From Chloroflexia bacterium (GTDB taxonomy: Bacteria > Chloroflexota > Chloroflexia > Thermomicrobiales > UBA6265), in assembly GCA_013694885.1 (NCBI GenBank), contig JACDBO010000205.1:1-5488 (forward strand): a DNA stretch of 5,488 nt, read 5' to 3'. The notes below the pieces were generated by a model. That model saw nothing but the letters and a program-made list of their open reading frames with translations. It searched no databases and was not told where the DNA came from. Shown here piece after piece: positions 1-5,453 of the stretch. Numbering within the stretch: the stretch's first letter is position 1; each line of letters starts with the position of its first letter. A program made the translations under genes and the position numbers.

Positions 1-820
1 CGACACCACCGGGGTTCGGCACGTCGACGAAGAGTTTTTCCCGGTAGACCGGCACGTCACCGCGTTTGGCGGGGGTGGTGTCGATGCCGAACCGCTCCGG
101 GTGCTCCGCCGGCAACGGTGCGGGCCAGACACGACCATCGTGCTCCAGGAGCACGCCGCCCTGGAAATATTGCGCGGTGATGCCCCGCGCGCGGTGGGGT
201 TCGCTCAGGGGCAGACCGAGATAGAACCAGCCCTCGTGGCTGTTGTACCAGTCGAGCATGGCGCCGGAGATGGAGTGGCCGCTCGTCTCGTCGATGGTGC
301 CGCCGCTGTTCCAGACATCGGCGGTGCGCTCCTCCGACTCAATCACCGGGCGCCATGTGCCGGTGCGGCGGTCAGGCGCGGCGCGCCGGCCGTCGCCGCG
401 CTGGCGGCTGTTGGTGGTGTTGATCGTCTCGGTGCCGGCCGGCGCGAGTCGGATCGTCGGGTCATCGGTCCACAAGACGTCCGGTTGATACTGAAAAATC
501 CCTCGCTCGAAGGCCTGGCTGTAGAGACCGTTGGGGGCCGCGTAGGGCTCGGAGATCGGGTTGCCGTAGACACTGTCGGCGCCATTGGCGCGCCAGTAGT
601 CGAGCATCGTGCCGGAGACGATATGACGGGTGGCCTTGATCCAGACTTGACGGTCGGTCTGGCCCAGGTCGGGGGGGATCATCTCTGGCGCCAGCCCCAG
701 ATCGTCGAGCGCTGGCTGGGCGGCGGTCGTCACCGGTGGAGGGGCGACCGGCGCGACGAGTGCGACGGAGAACGCGATCATGAACGCGAGCGTCAGGTGT
801 CTCTGCACGGTATCCTTCAT
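1..820 (-). CDS. Secreted protein with two LGFP-like modules, C-terminus beyond window edge
   Basis: The reading frame stays open from ATG 820 down to base 1, giving 273 residues with no stop, so the protein is cut by the window edge. Residues 1-34 form a signal peptide: a basic n-region (K2, R7, H8), a hydrophobic core from about residue 9 to 28, and a likely cleavage after TTAA (A34/Q35). Two related modules follow, at about 66-115 (SGTMLDYWRANG, YGNPISEP, QAFERGIFQYQPD) and 182-231 (SGAMLDWYNSHEG, LGLPLSEP, QYFQGGVLLEHDG). They are joined by a polar Arg/Asp/Thr linker. Such LGFP-like modules are common in secreted Chloroflexota proteins, often in front of a YkuD L,D-transpeptidase domain. 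The last visible stretch (PVYREKLFVDVPNPGG) looks like the linker before such a domain, but the catalytic part is not visible. The ATG overlaps the pyrF stop (ATGA). A GGAGG lies at 837..833, slightly far away. The next ATG (781) would lose the charged n-region. Being a real secreted protein is well supported; its enzymatic role is inference. Confidence 0.85.
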   Translation of the reverse strand, partial: MKDTVQRHLTLAFMIAFSVALVAPVAPPPVTTAAQPALDDLGLAPEMIPPDLGQTDRQVWIKATRHIVSGTMLDYWRANGADSVYGNPISEPYAAPNGLYSQAFERGIFQYQPDVLWTDDPTIRLAPAGTETINTTNSRQRGDGRRAAPDRRTGTWRPVIESEERTADVWNSGGTIDETSGHSISGAMLDWYNSHEGWFYLGLPLSEPHRARGITAQYFQGGVLLEHDGRVWPAPLPAEHPERFGIDTTPAKRGDVPVYREKLFVDVPNPGGV

Positions 821-1737
821 GCCCCGTCTGGTCCTCCGGTAGGTGTGACGATCATTCGGTCGATCGCGAGTCGGGAGCGGTTGATCGCATCGCGTATCTC
901 GATCGCGGCCAGCCGCGCCGCTTCGGCGAAATCCGCCTCACCGCTCGCATAGATAATGCTTCGTGACGCGGAGACCAGCAAGTTTTCACCGTTGGTATCG
1001 ACCCCAGCCCGCACCGCCGCGCCGAGGTCGCCGTCCTGCGCGCCGATGCCGGGAAGCAGGATAGGGTGCCCTGGGCAGATGTCCCGCACGGCCGCCAGTT
1101 GCGCGGGGTAGGTGGCGCCCACAACCAGCCCGATCGTCGCCGGATAGCGCTCAGCCCACGCGGCGACACGCCGGGCGATGGTCAGGAACAACGGCTCCGT
1201 CTCACCGGACGCCGAGCGGATATCGAGGTCCTGGACGTCGCCACTGCCCGCGTTACTCGTCTTGCAGAGGATGAAGACGCCTTTGTCGGCATAGGAGAGG
1301 AATGGCGCGACGCTGTCCTCACCGAGGTAGGGATTGACCGTCAGCGCATCGAACCCGAATGCGTCGAACCAGCCGCGGGCGTAGGCGGCGGCGGTGTTGT
1401 CGATGTCGCCGACCTTGCAGTCCAGGATGATTGGGATGCTCGCCGGGATGGCGGCGCGAACCCGATCGAGCGCGTCGATACCTTCGCGGCCAAAGGCGAG
1501 AAAGAAACCGAGGTTGACCTTGTACGCGCAGGCGAGGTCCCGCGTGGCGTCGATGATGGCCGTGCAGAACCGGGCGGCGCCCGCCCCGCCGGTACCGACG
1601 CCAGCCGGCAACCGCTCCGGGAGCGGGTCGAGACCGACGCAGAGGGCACTCCGCTGTGCCCGCGCCGCCTCCGCGAGTTTGACCCCAAACGACGTAGCGG
1701 CGGGCGCAGCGGACCGATCAGCGATGTCTGTCGTCAT
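817..1737 (-). CDS. pyrF: Orotidine-5'-phosphate decarboxylase, type 2 subfamily
   Basis: This cytoplasmic enzyme decarboxylates OMP to UMP, the last step of de novo pyrimidine synthesis. The 306-residue product is a (beta/alpha)8 barrel of normal length for the type 2 family. Visible motifs in order are LCVGLDP (32-38), AYKVNLGFFLAFGREG (71-86), ILDCKVGDIDNTAAAYA (104-120), TVNPYLGEDS (133-142), LCKTSNAGS (157-165), GATYPAQL (207-214), LPGIGAQDGD (228-237) and SASRSIIYAS (256-265). K73, D106, K108 and D111 match the catalytic Lys-Asp-Lys-Asp tetrad, and R259 is the expected phosphate-binding arginine. The usual KPN around the first lysine is KVN here. The frame is open back to an ATG at 1842, but 1737 is preferred. 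It has GGTGA at 1747..1743, family similarity begins just after it, and the promoter at 1801..1773 lies between the two starts. The stop overlaps the downstream secreted-protein gene by four bases, implying co-translation. Confidence 0.96.
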   Translation of the reverse strand: MTTDIADRSAAPAATSFGVKLAEAARAQRSALCVGLDPLPERLPAGVGTGGAGAARFCTAIIDATRDLACAYKVNLGFFLAFGREGIDALDRVRAAIPASIPIILDCKVGDIDNTAAAYARGWFDAFGFDALTVNPYLGEDSVAPFLSYADKGVFILCKTSNAGSGDVQDLDIRSASGETEPLFLTIARRVAAWAERYPATIGLVVGATYPAQLAAVRDICPGHPILLPGIGAQDGDLGAAVRAGVDTNGENLLVSASRSIIYASGEADFAEAARLAAIEIRDAINRSRLAIDRMIVTPTGGPDGA

Positions 1738-1772
1738 AACCCTCACCATGAATGCGATATCCGTACATGGGA

Positions 1773-1801
1773 AGAATAAGGGTTTCGCTTCAGTCTGGCA
1801 A
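1773..1801 (-). promoter_or_regulatory. Candidate sigma-A-type promoter for pyrF
   Basis: Read on the minus strand, TTGCCA (1801..1796, five of six consensus bases) and TATTCT (1778..1773, four of six including the key A2 and T6) are separated by exactly 17 bases. Transcription would begin around 1766 and give a leader of roughly 30 nt before the pyrF ATG at 1737. This placement rules out the longer reading-frame start at 1842. No operator or attenuator is evident in the short leader. A second, weaker candidate upstream has TTGTCA at 1842..1837 with a poor -10 (GACTTT) 17 bases on. These are consensus matches by eye only. Confidence 0.55.
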
Positions 1802-1855
1802 TGAATCGGAGATAAAGTCGGGCTAGTTCTGGTATGTGACAACAGGGAACATCTG

Positions 1856-1882
1856 TTGCCCTTCGAGAAGGGGTGCTAGACT
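1856..1882 (+). promoter_or_regulatory. Candidate rightward promoter (extended -10) for the dehydratase-TPR operon
   Basis: TGCTAGACT at 1874-1882 fits an extended -10 (TGn followed by TAnnnT). A -35-like TTGCCC (1856-1861) lies only 15 bases upstream of the hexamer, which is short but tolerated by extended -10 promoters. The bases between the two elements contain an inverted repeat, CCCTTC (1859-1864) and GAAGGG (1867-1872) around a two-base centre. Transcription would begin near 1889 and leave a leader of about 185-240 nt. No better candidate was seen nearer the gene. Evidence is consensus resemblance and position only. Confidence 0.35.
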
Positions 1883-1887
1883 GCTCA

Positions 1888-1940
1888 CACGTTCAGAGCG
1901 AACCGGCGCCACGTTCTCCCCGAATCCGAACGTGAACGTC
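1888..1940. promoter_or_regulatory. Cluster of CACGTTC / GAACGTG boxes, possible operator
   Basis: CACGTTC occurs at 1888-1894 and again at 1910-1916. Its exact reverse complement GAACGTG occurs at 1928-1934, followed at once by the near copy GAACGTC at 1934-1940. The first two boxes are 22 bp apart centre to centre, about two helical turns. The second and third make a 7-bp inverted repeat with an 11-bp spacer. The cluster begins at the predicted start site of the rightward promoter, where a bound protein could block transcription. No known regulator is recognised for this motif, so binding is inference. Confidence 0.35.
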
Positions 1941-2072
1941 CCGGTCGCGGTCGTTGCCTCTCCGGCGATGGGCGGAATGAGCGCGGTGGTCCCCCCGCAT
2001 CAAGCAGAAGAGAGATGGCATACCAGCGTCGAGACGACGGCGTGGGGTTGAACCGGGACGGGGTACGGTGGA

Positions 2073-3107
2073 ATGAGTCCGAGCGAGGCGGCAACGGTGG
2101 AGCACGGTGGGGGGGACGCGACGGCGATGTGGCCGGGCGCCATCCCGACGCTGGCCGACGTGTACCGGGCGCGAGGCGTCGTGCGCGGACACCTCGAACC
2201 GACACCGCTGCTGGAGCCACCGGCACTCGCCGATCGACTCGGGTGCCGGGTCTTCGTCAAATGTGAAAACCTCCAGCCGACCGGCGCGTTCAAAGTGCGC
2301 GGTGGGCTCTATCTGATGAGCCGGCTCTCGGATGAGGAGCGGGCACGCGGGGTAGTCGCCGCCTCGACCGGCAACCACGGTCAGTCGATCGCCCTCGCCG
2401 CGCAAATGTACGGCGCCAAGGCCACGATCTTCGTGCCGGAGCACGCCAACACGCTCAAAGTTGCCGCGATGGAGCGGTTCGGCGCGACGGTGATCCATGA
2501 GGGAGTCGACTTCGAGGAGAGCTTCGCGGCCGCCCGCGAGTATGCCCAGCGCGAGGATATCCACTTCGTCCACTCCGCCAATGAGCCGGACCTGATCGCT
2601 GGTGTCGGGACGGCGACCCTCGAGATTATGGAGCGGGAGCCCGACCTAGACGCCATCTTCGTCCCGATCGGTGGCGGCAGTGGCCTCTGCGCGGCGTGCA
2701 TCGTCGGCAAAGCCATCAACCCGTCGCTCAAGGTATATGGGGTGCAGGCCGAAGGTGCTCCGGCGGCGCACGACTCGTGGCGGCAGCGACAACTCGTGGC
2801 GCACGGTGCGGCCCAGACGTTCGCGGAGGGCATCGCGACCCGAGTTGCCTATGAACTGCCGGCTCGCATCCTGTGGGACAGCGTCGATGAGATCGTGCTG
2901 GTTTCTGACGCCGATTTGCGGCGGTCCATCCTGACGCTGCTGGAGACGACCCGGATGCTCGCCGAGGGAGCCGGTGCGGCTGGCCTCGCTGGGGTCTACC
3001 GGCGGAGAGAGACGCTGAGGAACAAAAAGGTCGCGATCGTCCTCTCCGGAGGCAACTTGACGCTTGAAACCCTGGCGCAGGCTCTAGGCGAGGAGCGAGC
3101 GTGGTGA
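2073..3107 (+). CDS. ilvA: PLP-dependent threonine/serine dehydratase, single-domain form
   Basis: This fold-type II PLP enzyme probably deaminates L-threonine to 2-oxobutanoate and ammonia, feeding isoleucine synthesis or threonine catabolism. It may also use serine. The 344 residues show KCENLQPTGAFKVRGG (63-78, with K74 as the PLP lysine), the substrate loop STGNHGQS (98-105), the phosphate-binding glycine loop GGGSG (200-204), EGAGAAGLA (298-306) and the ring-nitrogen contact SGGN (325-328). The usual Ser of the TGSFK motif is Ala (A72). The chain ends right after the catalytic domain with no ACT regulatory domain, so allosteric inhibition by isoleucine through such a domain is not expected. 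Family similarity begins near residue 25, so ATG 2127 (residue 19, with a G-rich stretch 10 bases upstream) is a serious alternative to ATG 2073, which abuts GGTGGA. The stop overlaps the start of the TPR gene. The family is sure; exact substrate and the ilvA/tdcB-type role are not. Confidence 0.9.
   Translation: MSPSEAATVEHGGGDATAMWPGAIPTLADVYRARGVVRGHLEPTPLLEPPALADRLGCRVFVKCENLQPTGAFKVRGGLYLMSRLSDEERARGVVAASTGNHGQSIALAAQMYGAKATIFVPEHANTLKVAAMERFGATVIHEGVDFEESFAAAREYAQREDIHFVHSANEPDLIAGVGTATLEIMEREPDLDAIFVPIGGGSGLCAACIVGKAINPSLKVYGVQAEGAPAAHDSWRQRQLVAHGAAQTFAEGIATRVAYELPARILWDSVDEIVLVSDADLRRSILTLLETTRMLAEGAGAAGLAGVYRRRETLRNKKVAIVLSGGNLTLETLAQALGEERAW
3090..3095 (+). promoter_or_regulatory. 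Ribosome binding site of the TPR gene, inside the dehydratase gene
   Basis: GAGGAG lies in the last codons of the dehydratase gene, five bases before GTG 3101 and eight before GTG 3104. Both spacings are workable, so the start of the TPR protein is uncertain by one codon. Either choice overlaps the upstream stop TGA (3105-3107): GTGGTGA for 3101, GTGA for 3104. Confidence 0.6.
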
Positions 3108-5239
3108 GTAGCTGGATCGATCGACTGGCTGGCAAGGGCCGGCGCGGAGGCAACGGGGTCCTGGTCCAGATCGCGCGGGAGGTCGTCGGCCGCCGGCGGT
3201 CGGTGCAAGGCGCGATCAGCGAAGTCCGGCACCCGGCCGTGCTCGATGTGCTCTCCGACGATGATTTCAAGGCCCTCGACCGCGTCATTGAGGAGCGGCG
3301 CACGTCGGACCGGGAGTTTGCCCAGGTGCTGGCGCGGCTGACGCACGCCGCGGCGCACGCCAAGAGTTTCGATCGCCAAACCGTGGACGCCGCGCTCCGG
3401 CTCGACAGTTTGCTGCCGGCCGATGATCCAGCGCACGAGCGGGAGAAGCTGCTGCGCGACGCCTATCGCGCCGCGCAGCGGGCAGGCTACGTGCAAGGCG
3501 GGCGGCGGGCGATGTCGCGGCTCGGTCAGCGTGCCTTCGATGCCGGCGACACGGAGCGCGCGCGCGTCCTCCTCGAACAGCAAGTCGATCTCGGGCCGGA
3601 GACGATGGATAGCGTCGATGAGGTTGGCTCGGCGATTCTGCTGGCCGACATCCTTCGCCGCGAAGGCGATACGCGAGGAGCGGTCAACTTCTACCGGCGC
3701 GCTGGCCGCTCGGCGCAACGTCTCGACGACTACAACGGGCTGGCCGAGGCGCTGCTCAAGCAGCTCGAGCTGATGGGCAGCGAGGTCGGCCGCGAGACGC
3801 GCGTGGCACTCCAGGAACAGGCCCTCGATGCGGCGAAGCGAACCGGGGACCGGGTCATCCAGAGCCGAATCGTGGTTGGCCTGGCCGGGACACTGATCGG
3901 CCTCGGACGCCTCGACGACGCGATTGCCCACCTCGAAACCGGACTCCTGATCGCCCGCGACATCGGCGACCTGACCCTGGAAAACGAATGCCTGGCGATG
4001 CTATCCGATGTCGAGCGCAAACTCGGCCGGATGCACGTCGTCGCCGACCGCGAGCGTGAACTGGTGCAGGTCGAGGAGCGCCTCGGCAACAAACCAGCGG
4101 CCGCCGCCGATGCCGTTCAGCTCGGGACAACGTTGCTCTCGATCGGCCGCCTCGACGAGTCGCGTGAGGCGTTCGAGCGGGCGGTGCGGTTGGCCCGAAC
4201 GATCAACAACGAAGTCCTGGAGCAACGAGCGTTCGGTGGACTCGGCGTCGTCCATACGCAGCTGAATCGACCGGTCGAGGCGCTCAACAACTTGATGCAG
4301 GCGCTGGATCTGGCTCGGGCCGCCCGCGATTCCGCCCATGAGGCACAGTGGCTCGGCAGCATCGGTGAGGCGCTCTGGAAATTCGACCAACCGGCCGATG
4401 CCGTGCAGGCGATCAACCAGGCGGTCGCCGTCGCCCGGCGTGTGGACGACCATGACCTGCACGCCGGGATGCTCAGCCTGCTTGGCCGCATCTACGCATC
4501 GGGTCGACAAGTCACCAAAGCGCGAGAGTGCCAGACCCAAGCCCTGGAGATCTATCGACGCCTCGGACGGGCTGATGAAGAGATCGCCGCCCTCTCCGCT
4601 CTCGGGGCACTGGCGATGGAAGCGGGTCAGACCAACCAGGCGATCGGGTTCTACGAGGATGCGCTGCGGCTGGCTGGCCGCACGGGTCAGCGTGCCGCGG
4701 CGGTCCGGCTCTACGGGAGGCTGGGGCGGCTCGCCCAGCAGCGGGGCGACACACCCGCCGCCCTCGATGCCCTCACCCACGCGGTCGACCTGGCCGAATC
4801 GCTCGATCAACCATCGCTGTTGAGCCAGGCACTCCAACACCTCGCCGTTGCGCAAGATGCCGCCGGCGATGCCGAGGCGATGGGCAATTACGAGCGAGCC
4901 CTGGCGCTCTGCCGCGAGACCGGCGATGCCTACGGAGAAGCTCTGATGCTGGTCAATGTCGGCGCTCGTTTCGCCTCCTCCGGGCGTCGCGCCGAGGCGG
5001 TTGAATGCCTCGAACTGGCAGTGTCGCTGACCGACGACCTCGGTGCCGTCGGCAGCCGCGTGCGGAGCCGCGCCGAGGACATGCTGGTCTCCGCCCGCGG
5101 TGCCACGCCACCTCGGCCGCCGCGTGCCGGGCGGGACGAGCCGGCCGAACCTCAGGTTCCCGCGGCATCGAGCGAGGATCAGGTGGTGGCGCCTGTCGGT
5201 GACGAACTCTTCGCCGAGGGATCGCTGCCGCATCGTTGA
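3101..5239 (+). CDS. Large cytoplasmic tetratricopeptide-repeat (TPR) protein of unknown function
   Basis: The product is 712 residues (711 if GTG 3104 is used), with no signal peptide or membrane segment, so probably cytoplasmic. Residues 1-130 are not TPR-like: a basic start (RLAGKGRRGG) and then charged helices. TPR-type helix pairs begin near 141 (LGQRAFDAGDTERA) and 181 (LADILRREGDTRGA). A looser stretch covers about 205-255. Regular repeats then start at 261, 301, 341, 381, 421, 461, 501, 541 and 581, exactly 40 residues apart, with a final unit shifted by one residue near 620. Small residues recur at 274, 354, 394, 434, 474, 514 and 554. The 40-residue spacing suits TPR_12-type solenoids, as in signalling scaffolds and transcriptional activators. 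Residues 665-712 are Pro/Ala-rich and acidic, likely disordered. No catalytic, nucleotide-binding or DNA-binding domain is recognised. The start overlaps the dehydratase stop, so the genes are co-transcribed and probably coupled. A scaffold for protein-protein contact is the family-level expectation; the partner is unknown. Confidence 0.93.
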   Translation: MVSSWIDRLAGKGRRGGNGVLVQIAREVVGRRRSVQGAISEVRHPAVLDVLSDDDFKALDRVIEERRTSDREFAQVLARLTHAAAHAKSFDRQTVDAALRLDSLLPADDPAHEREKLLRDAYRAAQRAGYVQGGRRAMSRLGQRAFDAGDTERARVLLEQQVDLGPETMDSVDEVGSAILLADILRREGDTRGAVNFYRRAGRSAQRLDDYNGLAEALLKQLELMGSEVGRETRVALQEQALDAAKRTGDRVIQSRIVVGLAGTLIGLGRLDDAIAHLETGLLIARDIGDLTLENECLAMLSDVERKLGRMHVVADRERELVQVEERLGNKPAAAADAVQLGTTLLSIGRLDESREAFERAVRLARTINNEVLEQRAFGGLGVVHTQLNRPVEALNNLMQALDLARAARDSAHEAQWLGSIGEALWKFDQPADAVQAINQAVAVARRVDDHDLHAGMLSLLGRIYASGRQVTKARECQTQALEIYRRLGRADEEIAALSALGALAMEAGQTNQAIGFYEDALRLAGRTGQRAAAVRLYGRLGRLAQQRGDTPAALDALTHAVDLAESLDQPSLLSQALQHLAVAQDAAGDAEAMGNYERALALCRETGDAYGEALMLVNVGARFASSGRRAEAVECLELAVSLTDDLGAVGSRVRSRAEDMLVSARGATPPRPPRAGRDEPAEPQVPAASSEDQVVAPVGDELFAEGSLPHR

Positions 5240-5273
5240 GTAGTTCCTGCGGATGTGTCACGGCCAGAGCATG

Positions 5274-5290
5274 GGCCGCAGCCGAAGAAT
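5274..5290 (+). repeat. 17-bp direct repeat, copy 1 (degenerate left arm)
   Basis: GGCCGCAGCCGAAGAAT is identical to 5392-5408. Here only the right half of the palindromic element survives: the bases to its left (5267-5273, GAGCATG) no longer match the ATTCTGA arm of copy 2. To its right the sequence continues as GACGG, so AGAATGACGG (5286-5295) is the exact reverse complement of CCGTCATTCT at 5380-5389. Confidence 0.7.
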
Positions 5291-5328
5291 GACGGTTATG
5301 CGCAATGGGGCGATGAATGACTCGTTAC

Positions 5329-5359
5329 CTGTGACGGAGTACTCAATAGTCTGTCACAG
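5329..5359. repeat. 7-bp inverted repeat CTGTGAC / GTCACAG
   Basis: CTGTGAC at 5329-5335 is perfectly complementary to GTCACAG at 5353-5359, with a 17-bp spacer. Related TGTGTCAC tracts occur at 5254-5261 and 5364-5371. The dyad could form a hairpin or mark a protein-binding site; no function is recognised. It lies between the two copies of the 17-bp repeat. Confidence 0.45.
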
Positions 5360-5384
5360 CGCATGTGTCACACCTTATGCCGTC

Positions 5385-5408
5385 ATTCTGAGGCCGCAGC
5401 CGAAGAAT
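5385..5408. repeat. Palindromic intergenic repeat element, GTCATTCTGAG...GAAGAATC family (copy 2)
   Basis: ATTCT-GA-GGC (5385-5394) and GCC-GA-AGAAT (5399-5408) flank a CGCA tetraloop. Outer stem ATTCT/AGAAT and inner stem GGC/GCC pair perfectly, and the two GA dinucleotides face each other as tandem G-A mismatches. With the preceding GTC it matches the widespread dispersed element of the form GTCATTCTGAG...GAAGAATC, known from Chloroflexota and several other phyla. The right part (5392-5408) equals the copy at 5274-5290. Family assignment is from memory of the consensus and was not searched. Confidence 0.6.
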
Positions 5409-5412
5409 CCCA

Positions 5413-5453
5413 GCAGCTGCGTCGGGCAGCTGCATCGCCGGCGAAGCCGATGC
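5413..5453. repeat. Hairpin-forming tail with two GCAGCTGC palindromes
   Basis: The 8-bp palindrome GCAGCTGC occurs at 5413-5420 and 5426-5433, five bases apart, so the two copies can also pair with each other. GCATCG (5432-5437) pairs with CGATGC (5448-5453) across a 10-base loop, sharing two bases with the second palindrome. The stems are mutually exclusive in part. No T run follows, so this is not a standard intrinsic terminator. It may be the right-hand part of the dispersed repeat element. Confidence 0.4.

Larger units (their letters stand above)
1738..2072. other. Divergent intergenic control region between pyrF and the dehydratase gene
   Basis: These 335 bases separate the two divergent gene pairs and contain no gene I can support. 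The pyrF promoter lies in the left third. A weaker rightward promoter and the CACGTTC box cluster lie in the middle. The part from about 1941 to 2072 would be a long untranslated leader of the dehydratase gene. I looked there for a T-box or other amino-acid-responsive leader, because such elements can precede threonine dehydratase genes. I found no convincing conserved box, and no hairpin followed by a T run. If the boxes bind a regulator, this region could control both directions. Confidence 0.6.

Noticed and set aside
101..952. A 283-codon plus-strand frame at the left end
   Set aside because: It is antisense to the secreted protein and pyrF, both supported by signal peptide, modules and catalytic motifs; its translation is Gly/Ala/Arg-rich without motifs.
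1066..1779. A 237-codon plus-strand frame over pyrF
   Set aside because: It is antisense to intact pyrF, with composition typical of a shadow frame.
1738..1842. A 35-residue N-terminal extension of PyrF from ATG 1842
   Set aside because: The best pyrF promoter (1801..1773) lies inside it, no ribosome binding site precedes it, and the family's N-terminus aligns with the shorter protein.
1980..2003. A T-box-like stretch, resembling the antiterminator box when read on the minus strand
   Set aside because: It matches the conserved box poorly, points away from the dehydratase gene, and has no specifier stem or terminator hairpin around it.
1836..2051. A 71-codon plus-strand frame in the intergenic region
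   Set aside because: It passes through the promoter and box cluster, has no Shine-Dalgarno sequence and encodes no recognisable protein; I treat the region as regulatory.
1893..2573. A 226-codon minus-strand frame over the control region and dehydratase start
   Set aside because: It runs antisense through the conserved PLP-enzyme motifs, and no motif or ribosome binding site supports it.
2996..3931. A 311-codon minus-strand frame across the dehydratase/TPR junction
   Set aside because: It overlaps two well-supported plus-strand genes and its translation resembles no family I know.
4001..5233. A 410-codon open frame on the minus strand inside the TPR gene
   Set aside because: It lies wholly antisense to a clear TPR gene, shows no recognisable motif, and long antisense frames are expected in GC-rich coding DNA.
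5413..5453. An intrinsic terminator for the dehydratase-TPR operon
   Set aside because: The hairpins are real but no T run follows; the region looks like repeat DNA instead.
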